The position numbers were made by a program, and so were the translations under genes. The notes beneath the pieces were generated by a model, which was not told the DNA's origin, made no database searches, and was given only the letters and a program-made list of their open reading frames with translations. Positions 17,032 to 26,439 of a stretch of 64,000 nt of DNA are shown here, piece after piece (positions within the stretch are counted from its first letter, which is position 1; every line of letters starts with the position of its first letter). The DNA comes from Paenibacillus jilunlii (GTDB lineage Bacteria; Bacillota; Bacilli; Paenibacillales; Paenibacillaceae): the NCBI RefSeq assembly GCF_900102965.1, contig NZ_FNGM01000017.1:1-64000 (forward strand), written 5' to 3'.

Positions 17032-18093
17032 TTATCTTTCCACTGCCTTGTTACCTTGGCTGGTTTTACCTGTTCTGAGGCTCTTAATCTTCGCCTGAAT
17101 ATACTTCCGTTTTTTCTTTAGATTCCGTCTCTGTGCCCAAAATGAGCCCCAGGCTTTAATTAACTTTGGTTCTTTTAGAAGCATATATCCATGTGCTGCG
17201 GCCTCGTAGGGCAGGGAGTAGAGCAAAGTCGAAAACAACGTGCGCGCAGGCTCGTTCTTATAGATCATTTTATAACGGTTAATATAGGAAATTCTCCGGA
17301 TGAACATCGGCTTGCTGTCGCGGCCCGACGTTTTCCAGCCCCGCTCATGGTAGCCGACGGCCTCTGCATCGTAGTAGGCCAGCCAGCCAAATAGCTCTGC
17401 CCGCCAAGCCACATCCACATCTTCCTTATACGCAAAGAAGTCCGCATCAAAAAACTCGCCATTCACGCTGATATCCTCAATCATCCGGCGGGAATACATC
17501 GCAGCTGCACCAGACACCCCAAACACTATTCCGGATTCCGGCCACTGCGCAGCAGGCTCTCCGGCTCCACGGTCAAAGGCGCGCCGCGCCCGGTTCATCC
17601 GCAGTCCTGTACTGTCTACACGGGAGTGATCTGCTTTTAACAAAAGCTTGCCTGTGGCACTGCCGATCCGGGGGTTGGCCTCCATCCTCGCGATCAGACG
17701 GGAGATATAATCAGGTTCCAACGTCAGGTCCGGGTTAAGGACCAGCACATAATCTGTATTCGTAGCAGCTATGGCTTGATTGTGAGCGGGGGCGAAGCCG
17801 GTGTTGGTGTGGTTTCCCAAAAGAGTCAGTGAAGGAACATGTAGCTCCGACTTCAAGCTCCCCTCCGCTCCGGCTTCCTGCTGTTGAGCTGAAGGAGCTT
17901 GCGCTGTAAGTGTATCGCTGAACGCTCTCACCTTGCCCGCACAGCCATCTGCAGAGGCATTGTCTACGACGACGATCTGCTCGACGGGGTATTCCTGGGC
18001 ATACACTGCCGTCAGACAATCCGCAATGTCATCTGCGCTGTTATAGGTCACGATATGTACGCTTACTGTTTTATTGCTGATATAGTTATTCAT
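17032..18093 (-). CDS. GT2 family glycosyltransferase, rhamnosyltransferase-like
   Basis: 353 residues with a GT-A domain: VSVHIVTYNSADDI, VVVDNASADG, GFAPAHNQA, LVLNPDLTLEPDYI (DxD-like) and EDVDVAWRAELFGW, then a basic C-terminal tail with an amphipathic stretch likely to lie on the membrane. It belongs with the rhamnosyl/galactofuranosyl GT2 enzymes of polysaccharide loci. It stands alone between two terminators, so it is transcribed separately from rmlBD and from the sugar transferase unit. Confidence 0.88.
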   Translation of the reverse strand: MNNYISNKTVSVHIVTYNSADDIADCLTAVYAQEYPVEQIVVVDNASADGCAGKVRAFSDTLTAQAPSAQQQEAGAEGSLKSELHVPSLTLLGNHTNTGFAPAHNQAIAATNTDYVLVLNPDLTLEPDYISRLIARMEANPRIGSATGKLLLKADHSRVDSTGLRMNRARRAFDRGAGEPAAQWPESGIVFGVSGAAAMYSRRMIEDISVNGEFFDADFFAYKEDVDVAWRAELFGWLAYYDAEAVGYHERGWKTSGRDSKPMFIRRISYINRYKMIYKNEPARTLFSTLLYSLPYEAAAHGYMLLKEPKLIKAWGSFWAQRRNLKKKRKYIQAKIKSLRTGKTSQGNKAVER

Positions 18094-18272
18094 AAGTACC
18101 CTCAGTATCCTCGAATTCCGGCTTCTAACATCCTCCTCATTATATCGAAAACACGAACAAGCGGCTATGCCATCCTACGGGAGAATATCCCCTGATTCAT
18201 TGCTACAACTCAGAAGATATTTTTCATTCTCTGCGGGGGCCGAGCCTCTTCTTGAGTAATACATACGCCCAC

Positions 18273-18308
18273 AAAAAAACTCCCAACCCGCTAGTTGCGA
18301 GTCAGGAG
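18273..18308 (-). terminator. Intrinsic terminator after rmlD
   Basis: Minus-strand hairpin with CTCCTGACTCGC and GCGGGTTGGGAG arms and seven T at 18273-18279. Confidence 0.75.
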
Positions 18309-18353
18309 CTTGCAGAATCATTTGTGATGGTAATTACTTCGCTCTAGCTTCAG

Positions 18354-19223
18354 TTACTTCAGCTCAAGCAAAAAGTCTCTCAGTCCTTCACGCCATGGCC
18401 GTATATCCTGAAAGCCGTTCGTGCGGATCGACAGGTGTTCCATTACAGAATAACGTGGACGCGGCGCCGGCCGTGGAAATTGCTCCGTCGCACATGGCTC
18501 CAGCTTTGCGGTAAACTTCAGCCCCAGGATATCCTCTGCTTCAGCGAAGATCGCCTGCGTGAACTCATACCAGGTACAGAACTCCGTATTCGAAGCATGG
18601 TATACGCCATACTTCTCGGTCTGAATCAGCTCAAGCAGAAAATTGGCTAAATCAACGGTGTAAGTAGGTGAACCCTTTTGGTCATCTACTACCTGCAGCA
18701 GCGGCTTCTCCTGCCCCAGTTTCAGCATGGTTTTGACAAAGTTGTTGCCATACTTGCCGTATACCCAGGAAGTACGCACAATGAAGAACTTGGAGGACAA
18801 AGACTGTACCAAGACTTCTCCAGCCCGCTTCGATTTACCGTAGATACTCTGTGGATCGGTATTATCATATTCATGGTAAGGCTGAGTGCCCATGCCGTCA
18901 AAAACATAATCTGTACTGATATACACGAGCTTCGCCCCTGCCTTCTCGGCAGCAAGCGCCACATTCCGGCTTCCGGTGGCATTAATCAAATACGCTGCAT
19001 CTATGTCTGTCTCAGCGACATCTACCGCAGTATGAGCGGCACAGTGAATGACAGCATCCGGTGCGAATCCACCAATGATCTCCACACATTGATCCAGATC
19101 AGTAATGTCCATCTCCTGGCGGTCGCAGCCCAGTACTTCATGACCTTGTGCTTGAAGCAACAGCACCAAATCCTGGCCCAATTGCCCGGCTGAACCTGTA
19201 ACAAGCACCTTCATCTTCGGCAT
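18354..19223 (-). CDS. rfbD: dTDP-4-dehydrorhamnose reductase (RmlD)
   Basis: 289 residues from the ATG at 19223, which overlaps the rmlB stop as TAATG; the frame is open upstream but lies inside rmlB. It reduces dTDP-4-keto-L-rhamnose to dTDP-L-rhamnose. Visible are the NAD(P)-binding VTGSAGQLGQDL, CDRQEMDITD, the catalytic YxxxK in YGKSKRAGE with STDYVFDG, and FVKTMLKLG. It is the last step of the four-enzyme rml pathway and is coupled to rmlB. Confidence 0.95.
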   Translation of the reverse strand: MPKMKVLVTGSAGQLGQDLVLLLQAQGHEVLGCDRQEMDITDLDQCVEIIGGFAPDAVIHCAAHTAVDVAETDIDAAYLINATGSRNVALAAEKAGAKLVYISTDYVFDGMGTQPYHEYDNTDPQSIYGKSKRAGEVLVQSLSSKFFIVRTSWVYGKYGNNFVKTMLKLGQEKPLLQVVDDQKGSPTYTVDLANFLLELIQTEKYGVYHASNTEFCTWYEFTQAIFAEAEDILGLKFTAKLEPCATEQFPRPAPRPRYSVMEHLSIRTNGFQDIRPWREGLRDFLLELK

Positions 19224-20245
19224 TATAGTGAATCCCCCAGACGGCTGCCGTACTGGAGTGCTGCATATTTTTGGTACTCGCCGGATTGAATACGGGTCCA
19301 CCATTCCTGGTTATTCAGATACCACTGGATCGTTTCCTTAATCCCCGTCTCAAAAGTATGCTTAGGCTTCCAGCCCAGCTCTCTCGTGATTTTAGTTGGA
19401 TCAATGCCATAGCGGCGGTCATGGCCTGGACGGTCCTGAACATAGGTAATTAACGAGTCCGGTTTGCCCAGTTCCTGCAGCACCGTCTTTACAATATGCA
19501 CATTCGTACGCTCATTGTTGCCGCCAATGTTGTACACCTCGCCAATCACACCTTCATGAATAACCAGATCAATCGCGCTGCAGTGATCCTCAACATACAG
19601 CCAGTCGCGGATATTCATTCCATCACCGTAGACCGGCAGCGCCTGATCCGCCAAAGCCCGCGAGATCATCAGCGGAATCAGCTTCTCAGGGAACTGGTAG
19701 GGACCGTAGTTATTGGAGCAGCGGGTGATATTCACCGGCAGACCAAAGGTCTCATGATAAGCACGCACCAGCAAATCCCCGCCCGCCTTGCTGGCGGAAT
19801 ACGGACTGTTCGGAGTAAGCGGCGTTTCTTCCGTAAACAGGCCAGTCGCCCCAAGTGTTCCATACACCTCATCTGTAGAGACCTGAACAAACTTGGTCAC
19901 GTTATATTTTTTGGCCGCATCCAAAAGCACTTGCGTCCCCAGCACATTCGTCTTCACAAACACATCCGGCTCCAAAATACTCCGGTCCACATGCGACTCC
20001 GCCGCAAAGTTGACCACCACATCAACGCCTTGGCTGAACAGCGCATCCATCGCCTGTACATCCGTGATATCAGCCTTGGCAAACGTATAATTCGGATGAT
20101 TCTCAATCGACTTCAAATTTTCCAGATTGCCTGCATACGTCAAAGCATCCACATTCAAAATTTGGTAATCCGGGTGCTGCTGCAGCATGTAAATTACAAA
20201 GTTGCTGCCGATGAAGCCGGCTCCGCCGGTAACTAGCAGTTTCAT
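19223..20245 (-). CDS. rfbB: dTDP-glucose 4,6-dehydratase (RmlB)
   Basis: 340 residues from the ATG at 20245, eight bases after AAGGTGG; an in-frame GTG four codons earlier is less likely. It is an extended short-chain dehydrogenase that converts dTDP-glucose to the 4-keto-6-deoxy sugar. Motifs: VTGGAGFIGSNFV, AAESHVDRSI, STDEVYG, YSASKAGGD (catalytic Tyr and Lys), RCSNNYGPYQFPEKLIPL and DRPGHDRRYGID. The 3' fragment of an rmlC gene lies immediately upstream on the same strand. Confidence 0.97.
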   Translation of the reverse strand: MKLLVTGGAGFIGSNFVIYMLQQHPDYQILNVDALTYAGNLENLKSIENHPNYTFAKADITDVQAMDALFSQGVDVVVNFAAESHVDRSILEPDVFVKTNVLGTQVLLDAAKKYNVTKFVQVSTDEVYGTLGATGLFTEETPLTPNSPYSASKAGGDLLVRAYHETFGLPVNITRCSNNYGPYQFPEKLIPLMISRALADQALPVYGDGMNIRDWLYVEDHCSAIDLVIHEGVIGEVYNIGGNNERTNVHIVKTVLQELGKPDSLITYVQDRPGHDRRYGIDPTKITRELGWKPKHTFETGIKETIQWYLNNQEWWTRIQSGEYQKYAALQYGSRLGDSL

Positions 20246-20322
20246 GTGTGTACCCACCTTTTATTCATTGAAATATAATGCCCATCATAATCGCTATATT
20301 AAAAAAATGGGCTTGGTGTCCA

Positions 20323-20508
20323 TTACTGTTCAAAATTCAGTTCCGCATCCTTCAAAAGCGGATGACGCTGATCTTTATCCGATAACACCGGAGCAGACGC
20401 CGGCCAATCAATGCCAAGCGCCGGATCACTCCATAATATGCCGCGGTCATTCTCAGGGGAAGAATATTCGTCCACTTTGTATAAGACTTGGGTGGGGATA
20501 CAGAATCC
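20323..20508 (-). pseudogene. rfbC: rmlC 3' remnant (dTDP-4-dehydrorhamnose 3,5-epimerase)
   Basis: About 55 codons ending at 20323 match the C-terminus of RmlC: VLYKVDEYSSPENDRGILW, then DPALGIDWP, PVLSDKDQRHPLLKDAELNF. The intact copy at 31983 has the same pattern (QYKCDELYAPECDGGILWND, PLLKDANLNF). Nothing before about 20500 matches: the first two-thirds of the gene, including the catalytic histidine region, is gone and the sequence becomes A+T-rich. Codon use is like the native rmlB and rmlD, so this is the trace of an older rmlACBD operon cut by the adjoining cassette. Confidence 0.8.
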
Positions 20509-20514
20509 CAACAA

Positions 20515-20963
20515 TAAATTATAAATTTATTTTGTTATAAAAATATACATGCAAAGTTAGTATATCAATGAAATGCAGGATACACCAGAGCTTGAAAGAA
20601 AAATTATTTTTTAGTAATAAATTGCTTAATCCATCACGTCCAATTTATAACATTTACCAAACCATTTAACTTGTCAAATAAAGGAGGTCAAAGTAAGATT
20701 AAATAGAATGAGGAATAGACTTAAAATACAAGTAAATAGAATAATAATATTTGATTATAGCTTTTAACGATCCCTTCTACACTTCCTATTTTACGGATGG
20801 TCTTATAAGTTTATTGCTAAGGAAGGGGGGCCAGCATCTATTGAAAACCAATATACCGAAAATCACTATAATACTATGTTCAATTATACAATTACATTTA
20901 GTTGAATGTTAATATATACTTAGCAAGCAATATCTGAATAGGAAGAGAAGGAGCGATAATCTT
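20515..20963. other. A+T-rich intergenic stretch at cassette border
   Basis: About 450 bases of very A+T-rich sequence between the rmlC remnant and the GtrB-like gene. It contains an AAGGAGG-like site near 20680 with no open frame behind it and, from a TTG at 20840, a 23-codon frame preceded by GGAAGGGGGG that stops quickly. No gene, transfer RNA, inverted repeat or target duplication is evident. Confidence 0.4.
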
Positions 20964-21980
20964 TTGGAAAGAAAAAGTGTTACACCAATTACTTTGGCAC
21001 TCGTAATCCCCTGTTTTAATGAGGAGGATGTACTACCTGAAACTATTAAACGTCTAACGGTTATTTTAGATGAGTTAGTAAAATATAAAAATATCCATAG
21101 TGACAGCAAGATTATATTTGTAGATGATGGTAGTCGTGACAAAACGTGGGGTATTATTGAGGATGCAAATATATTCAATAAGTATGTACAGGGACTGAAA
21201 TTAGCTCGAAATGCTGGTCATCAGAACGCTCTTTTAGCTGGATTGAATTATGCAAAGGATTTTTCTGATTGCGTTATCTCTATAGATGCCGACCTTCAAG
21301 ACGACCTAGCTGTAATCCCCAAATTCATTGAAGAGTTTAATAATGGGAATGATATCGTTTATGGTGTTAGGAGAGGTAGGTCAACCGATACTTTTTTTAA
21401 ACGGACTACTGCCCAAGGCTTCTATAAGTTAATGAATTCTATGGGAGTTAACATTATCTATAACCATGCTGACTATCGATTAATGAGCAAGCGGGTTTTA
21501 GAACATTTAGGAGAGTTCAAAGAAGTCAACCTCTTTTTAAGAGGACTCATTCCGCTTATTGGTTATAAATCTACTGAAGTATATTACGATCGAAATGAAC
21601 GGTTTGCCGGAGAATCTAAATATCCTTTAAAGAAAATGTTAGCATTTGCGTTTGATGGAATAACCTCTTTTAGTGTAACTCCAATTCGTCTAATTTCTGC
21701 TATAGGCTTTTTAATGTTTCTTTTTAGTTTTTTTATGGCCATTTATATTATAATCAATAAGTTTTTGGGCCATACTTCTTCTGGTTGGTCTTCATTAATG
21801 ATATCTATATGGTTTATAGGTGGTATTCAGCTTGTTGCTTTAGGCTTTATAGGTGAGTATATAGGAAAAATTTACAGAGAAGTAAAGGCTCGTCCTAAGT
21901 ATTTTATTGAGAAGTCTACTCTTAATTTGCCGGATCAAAGAAACAAAGAAATAAAGGAACTTGTAGGCACAACAAACTAA
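20964..21980 (+). CDS. GtrB/CsbB-like polyprenyl-phosphate glycosyltransferase
   Basis: 338 residues from a TTG start ten bases after AAGGAG. The GT2 domain shows LVIPCFNEEDVLPET, IFVDDGSRDKTW, KLARNAGHQNALLAGL and SIDADLQDD, then ADYRLMSKRVL and FAGESKYPLKKM. Two membrane helices at about 235-260 and 275-300 complete a dolichol-phosphate-mannose-synthase-like protein. It should load a sugar, often glucose, onto undecaprenyl phosphate for use outside. A convergent gene encodes a GtrII-like membrane transferase, the expected partner. No GtrA flippase was seen. Base composition is much lower in G+C than the flanking rml genes. Confidence 0.9.
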   Translation: MERKSVTPITLALVIPCFNEEDVLPETIKRLTVILDELVKYKNIHSDSKIIFVDDGSRDKTWGIIEDANIFNKYVQGLKLARNAGHQNALLAGLNYAKDFSDCVISIDADLQDDLAVIPKFIEEFNNGNDIVYGVRRGRSTDTFFKRTTAQGFYKLMNSMGVNIIYNHADYRLMSKRVLEHLGEFKEVNLFLRGLIPLIGYKSTEVYYDRNERFAGESKYPLKKMLAFAFDGITSFSVTPIRLISAIGFLMFLFSFFMAIYIIINKFLGHTSSGWSSLMISIWFIGGIQLVALGFIGEYIGKIYREVKARPKYFIEKSTLNLPDQRNKEIKELVGTTN

Positions 21981-21986
21981 TATTTT

Positions 21987-22026
21987 TTAAAAGACTCCCA
22001 TTCTTAGGAAAGGGAGTCTTTTAAAA
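21987..22026. terminator. Bidirectional terminator between convergent gtr-type genes
   Basis: TTAAAAGACTCCC (21987-21999) and GGGAGTCTTTTAA (22012-22024) form a perfect stem flanked by T and A runs on both sides, serving both converging genes. Confidence 0.85.
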
Positions 22027-22049
22027 GTTAACAGTTTTTTGGGGAATCC

Positions 22050-24053
22050 TTAAAAAATAAGTTCAATATTTTTAATATTTAGTACCGAATTATCTGGAGG
22101 ATCAATTCTAACTGCACTAATCTCTGTGATTGCATCTGGGATTGTACAGTATATAACATTTTCACCAGACCGAATATTTTGAGTTCCGCTGAACACTTCA
22201 CTATATTCTCCATTGGGTGGAAGTAAAAAAAGTTGCAGGTTTCCTTCAATATCAGAACTGAATTCTATTTTCACGAATTTATACGACTGATTTTGGGCAT
22301 GTGGTGCAGTAGGAAAGGAAAAGTAAGGATCCTCGCCTCTAGAGAAAGCACCGAGTGTTCCAGTTATCTTCATTGCTAATTCAACATTATGTGTGTCAAA
22401 GTTCACAGAGCTTATTGCTAGTTTAATAGACTTATATTTCTCACCAAACGGTTGTATTTCTGAAATTTTCAATAGAGGTTTTCCTGTGCTACCCGAAAAA
22501 TTAACTATTATCATATCCTCTTTTAAATCGATAGATCCCTTATGTGGCCACATAGGCATAGAGGCAGCTATCTGCTTAGCCCTCTCCTTCTGCACCTCGC
22601 TTGGAGATATGTACATATAACCCAATGATTGCATGAAGTCTCCGATTCTGAGTTGATTTCCCCCATCCCACTCAAAAAAAGAATATCCCAGTACTTCTTG
22701 TTTAATGATTCCATTCCTTATTCCTTGCTCATGTTTGCCCACATAAACAACAGGAAATGGGGGGGGGTCTCCTAGATCCATATTTGTGATTGCATACCCA
22801 ATTTGATTAGCAAGTTTCACATCATCTTCATACCTTTGGTAATCACTATAGAATAATTGTGCAATAGAGTTTGCTTGGTAGAAAGAGATTATACATATTA
22901 CAAAAATTATAAACATTCGATATTGAACTTTTCTAACAAGTATAAACAGAAACAAACATGCAGAAGATGTAAATAAAGGCCAAACAAGGTTTCCTCTAAC
23001 TGGAACAGGAGATCCTGAAATAAAGTAGATTAAGAAGGGAATCAAGCAATAACCAATTAAAGTGAAAACGAGAATGCCAGCATTTCCTCTATCCTTATTT
23101 CTCAAAAACTTAACTAAGAAATAAGCAATTAAAAAAAGACTAATAAACATACTCGGTAAAAGCATTTTCGAACCATAAATCAGTTCTCCACTCATCAATT
23201 TTGAAAACGATGATAATAAACCTAGAATTATTTCACTGGTAGGTTTCTTGCCCCACATTATGAAATTTTCTATATATCCTGAGGAAGGTATAAAGAGTTG
23301 AACAATTTTATCTGCGATTTTATATAATGCTAAACTCACTCCTGAAACCAGTGTTATTTTAAGCAAAATATAGAAATACAACTTAAGATTTAATTTGGTT
23401 TTTGATTCTTCTAAGTGTAATATATATATAATTAGTTGTATAAAACACCCGATGATAAATACAGACAGAAAAGCTTGGTATATGGAGGTTGCGAATGAAA
23501 CAAAAATTACTCCAAGCAGTAAAAATAATTTACTATTATTAGAAGAGATCGCCCATCTAGAAATAAAAATTGATGCGAGAGCAATAATTATCCAGCCTAC
23601 GCCTAATTCAAAACTCATCATCGAAAAACCGATATTCTCGCTTAGAGCCGGAAAAGTGAGAAAAAGCAGAATAACTATACTGCCCGGAATATATTTCCCC
23701 TCTTTTCGAGGAGTTATGCTAGAAAAAGAATATGCCCATAATATTCCGGATAAAGAAAATAATGACACAGCTAGAAATGTACTAGTTATAGAATTTGTAT
23801 TCCAAAAGTTAAAAAGTGTTTTTAAGATATCTATGCCAAACCGCCCTTGATTGCTCCAATTGTACTGATCACCAAGGGTCAAAGCAATCTCTTCGTCAAT
23901 CGATAGTGTAAAATGTGTCATAGAAAACCCATAAGCAAATAATGAAACAAAAACAGATATATAAACAAGAAACATGTTGTTCTTGAAAAAATATAATATA
24001 GAAAAAAGTTCCTCTCTCATCGGACTATTTCCCGTCTTTATTTCATTCATCAT
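22050..24053 (-). CDS. GtrII-like membrane glucosyltransferase with C-terminal beta-rich module
   Basis: 667 residues. About ten membrane helices fill residues 25-410, with an acidic outer-loop motif after helix 1 (TLSIDEEIALTLGDQYNWSN, then QGRFGIDIL) typical of the GtrII/GT-C family that moves sugar from a polyprenyl carrier to a surface polymer. The last 250 residues are soluble, probably outside, and include DPYFSFPTAP, FLLPPNGEYSEVFSG and VRIDPPDNSVLNIKNIELIF, a module resembling parts of the three neighbouring proteins. A second ATG at 24050 fits AAGGAG better. It is the last gene of the unit starting at Wzm. Partner: the GtrB-like gene at 20964. Confidence 0.75.
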   Translation of the reverse strand: MMNEIKTGNSPMREELFSILYFFKNNMFLVYISVFVSLFAYGFSMTHFTLSIDEEIALTLGDQYNWSNQGRFGIDILKTLFNFWNTNSITSTFLAVSLFSLSGILWAYSFSSITPRKEGKYIPGSIVILLFLTFPALSENIGFSMMSFELGVGWIIIALASIFISRWAISSNNSKLFLLLGVIFVSFATSIYQAFLSVFIIGCFIQLIIYILHLEESKTKLNLKLYFYILLKITLVSGVSLALYKIADKIVQLFIPSSGYIENFIMWGKKPTSEIILGLLSSFSKLMSGELIYGSKMLLPSMFISLFLIAYFLVKFLRNKDRGNAGILVFTLIGYCLIPFLIYFISGSPVPVRGNLVWPLFTSSACLFLFILVRKVQYRMFIIFVICIISFYQANSIAQLFYSDYQRYEDDVKLANQIGYAITNMDLGDPPPFPVVYVGKHEQGIRNGIIKQEVLGYSFFEWDGGNQLRIGDFMQSLGYMYISPSEVQKERAKQIAASMPMWPHKGSIDLKEDMIIVNFSGSTGKPLLKISEIQPFGEKYKSIKLAISSVNFDTHNVELAMKITGTLGAFSRGEDPYFSFPTAPHAQNQSYKFVKIEFSSDIEGNLQLFLLPPNGEYSEVFSGTQNIRSGENVIYCTIPDAITEISAVRIDPPDNSVLNIKNIELIF

Positions 24054-24126
24054 TTAACTCCTTAGTGATTCATTTTATATTTGTGAATATTAAATATTTT
24101 ATACATAAAAATTCAGTATCCTAACA

Positions 24127-26415
24127 TTATCCATTCCTCGCTACTGGTTCTCCAATAGAAAAATCCTCTTTAATCCTTGTCAAGTGAGGACTGTAGGCAG
24201 GATCATTCTCTAATAAGTGAGACCATTTTTTCTTCATAAAATTAATCTCTTTTAAAAAACGCTCCTGCTTCTCTGGAGTATCCTCATGTCCTCTACTTTT
24301 TGATTCATAATGGTATAGCTTAACATGAGGTAACCAAAGATTTCTATATCCAGCGCTCCATACTTTTAGACAAAAATCCACGTCGTTAAAAGCTACTTGT
24401 AAGTCCTCTTCTAAGCCACCTACTGCAAGGAAGATATCTTTTTTTATCATTAAACACGCAGCAGTAACCGCCGTATAATTTGAAACGATTTTCAACCTGC
24501 GAAAGTAACCCGTATGTTCTGATGGGAAATATTTATGACTATGACCCGCAACGCCACCAATTCCCAGTATAACACCACCATGCTGTAATGTATTATCTGG
24601 ATAGTACAGACAAGCTCCAACCGCTCCTATCTGAGGACGAATGGCTTGTCCTACCATTTCATCCAGCCACTCTTCTGTAATGATTTCAACATCATTGTTC
24701 AATAATAGCAATAAATCACCATCAGCCTTGGAAACACCAAAGTTATTCAAACTAGAATAATTAAAGGGGATGTCTAAAACAAACATTTTAAATCTCTCTT
24801 TTTCCAAGTCGGTCCAATATCGATACAACTCATGTACTGCCGGATCATTACTTCCGTTATCGATAATAATAATCTCAAAGTTTGAATACTTCGTTTTATT
24901 AAAAATAGAGTCTATACAATTCTTTACTATTTCGAAATTATTTTTTGAAGGAATAATAATAGAAACCTTAGGATTTCCTGTTGGTTTAAATCTTGTTAGA
25001 TATACATTTGAATGATCATCAATAGACTCCACTTCGGCATCATACCCTCTTCTCTCTATCGCATCCTGCACAGCCTTTAGTCCAGCCATATGAGTATAAT
25101 CTTTAGAAGAGCCACTGGAGGCCGTCGAACTTTGAATCGCCCGCCAATGATAGAGAATTTTAGGAATATGATAAATATTACTTGTGAGCTCTGAAATTCT
25201 TAACATAAGGTCAAAATCTTGACTCCCCTCATAACCGACGCGAAATCCCCCCACTTGGTCTACCAAACTTTTACGATAAAGTGATAGGTGGCAAGTATAC
25301 ATTTGGGATAACAATAAGTCGGGGGACCAATCCGGTTTAAAAAAGGGATCAAAACGATCGCCTTTTACAGAGAGTTTATCTTCATCGCTATAAATTATAT
25401 CTGCTTCAGGGAAGCTGTTTAGTAATAATACATTTTCATACAATGCATTTAATGCTAGTTCATCATCATGATCAAGAAGAGCAATATACTCTCCTTCTGC
25501 TATTTCAAGAGCAGAGTTTGATGATTTTGAGATATGACCATTTTCATTTCTGAAAATCACTTTGATTCGCGGATCAAGTTCAACATACTCTTCTAGCACT
25601 CTCTTAATATATGTCTTGGTAGATGCATCATCAGAAATACACAATTCCCAATTAGGATAATACTGATCAATAACTGAATCAACACATTTTCTTAACCAAA
25701 TTTCGTCAACATTATATACTGGGACAATGACAGATATTAATGGTTTGTAACTCAACGATTTAATTCTTTCTTTTATAACTAGCACATCTTTATCATTTAA
25801 GGCGTTATTTTCAATCCATACTTTGTAGTCATCGACACTACTACTATATTGACCAATGTTTTGTTTAGCAATTACCCATAACGCTTTCACACCTCGACTT
25901 CTATAAATCTTAATTGCTTTTCTCAATATATCTCCAGACTGTCTTACACTCAGTCCCCTTTGTGAACTATATTTCTTTATGGCACTTATAAAAACGGAAA
26001 GTCTGCTTACTTTACGAATTTTCAAATTTTCGAATGTAAAACTCACTTCTTTTTCACCAGGATCTATTCTGATTTTCTTAGCATCGTCAGCAATATAGAT
26101 TAATAATTTTTTTTTATTTTCCCCTTTTGAAATCTCTCCAATTATAGCACTTCTATCCTCACTGAACCCATCCCCATTATCCCAGTAAATCTTAAGCGGG
26201 ATATTCTCTTCAGAGACAGACTCCCAAAACAATTCATTCCAACCGCTAATAACAGGACCCTCCACAATAAAATAAGGGTCTGACCCCACCGAGGACCACT
26301 GCTTTTCATTACCAAATAAGTCATTAGTGGGTATCAAGTTCAATTTACTTCTAAATCCAAATGTACCGATTATTAAGTAAAAGAATTTTTTTATACTATA
26401 AAACAAAAAGTGCAC
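24127..26415 (-). CDS. Two-domain GT2 glycosyltransferase with N-terminal beta-rich module
   Basis: 762 residues. Residues 30-130 form a module with DPYFIVEGPVISGWNELFW and IRIDPGEKEVSFTFENLKI. The first GT2 domain (about 225-440) has ISVIVPVYNVDEIW, ISDDASTKTYI and ALLDHDDELA; the second (about 475-720) has VSIIIPSKNNFEIV, IIDNGSNDP, LLLLNNDVEI and NDVDFCLKVWSAGYRN. Two catalytic domains in one chain suggest alternating addition of sugars, as in rhamnan or S-layer glycan polymerases. The start is unclear: the first possible codon is a GTG at 26415 with AAGTAGG overlapping it, and a TTG at 26406 has better spacing. It is cotranscribed with wzm, wzt and the methyltransferase gene. Confidence 0.82.
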   Translation of the reverse strand: MHFLFYSIKKFFYLIIGTFGFRSKLNLIPTNDLFGNEKQWSSVGSDPYFIVEGPVISGWNELFWESVSEENIPLKIYWDNGDGFSEDRSAIIGEISKGENKKKLLIYIADDAKKIRIDPGEKEVSFTFENLKIRKVSRLSVFISAIKKYSSQRGLSVRQSGDILRKAIKIYRSRGVKALWVIAKQNIGQYSSSVDDYKVWIENNALNDKDVLVIKERIKSLSYKPLISVIVPVYNVDEIWLRKCVDSVIDQYYPNWELCISDDASTKTYIKRVLEEYVELDPRIKVIFRNENGHISKSSNSALEIAEGEYIALLDHDDELALNALYENVLLLNSFPEADIIYSDEDKLSVKGDRFDPFFKPDWSPDLLLSQMYTCHLSLYRKSLVDQVGGFRVGYEGSQDFDLMLRISELTSNIYHIPKILYHWRAIQSSTASSGSSKDYTHMAGLKAVQDAIERRGYDAEVESIDDHSNVYLTRFKPTGNPKVSIIIPSKNNFEIVKNCIDSIFNKTKYSNFEIIIIDNGSNDPAVHELYRYWTDLEKERFKMFVLDIPFNYSSLNNFGVSKADGDLLLLLNNDVEIITEEWLDEMVGQAIRPQIGAVGACLYYPDNTLQHGGVILGIGGVAGHSHKYFPSEHTGYFRRLKIVSNYTAVTAACLMIKKDIFLAVGGLEEDLQVAFNDVDFCLKVWSAGYRNLWLPHVKLYHYESKSRGHEDTPEKQERFLKEINFMKKKWSHLLENDPAYSPHLTRIKEDFSIGEPVARNG

Positions 26416-26439
26416 CTACTTTCTTATTATTCCCCAGTT

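Noticed and set aside
20515..20963. Insertion sequence or integrase at the cassette border
   Set aside because: No transposase or integrase frame, terminal inverted repeats or target duplication could be seen; homologous exchange is as likely.
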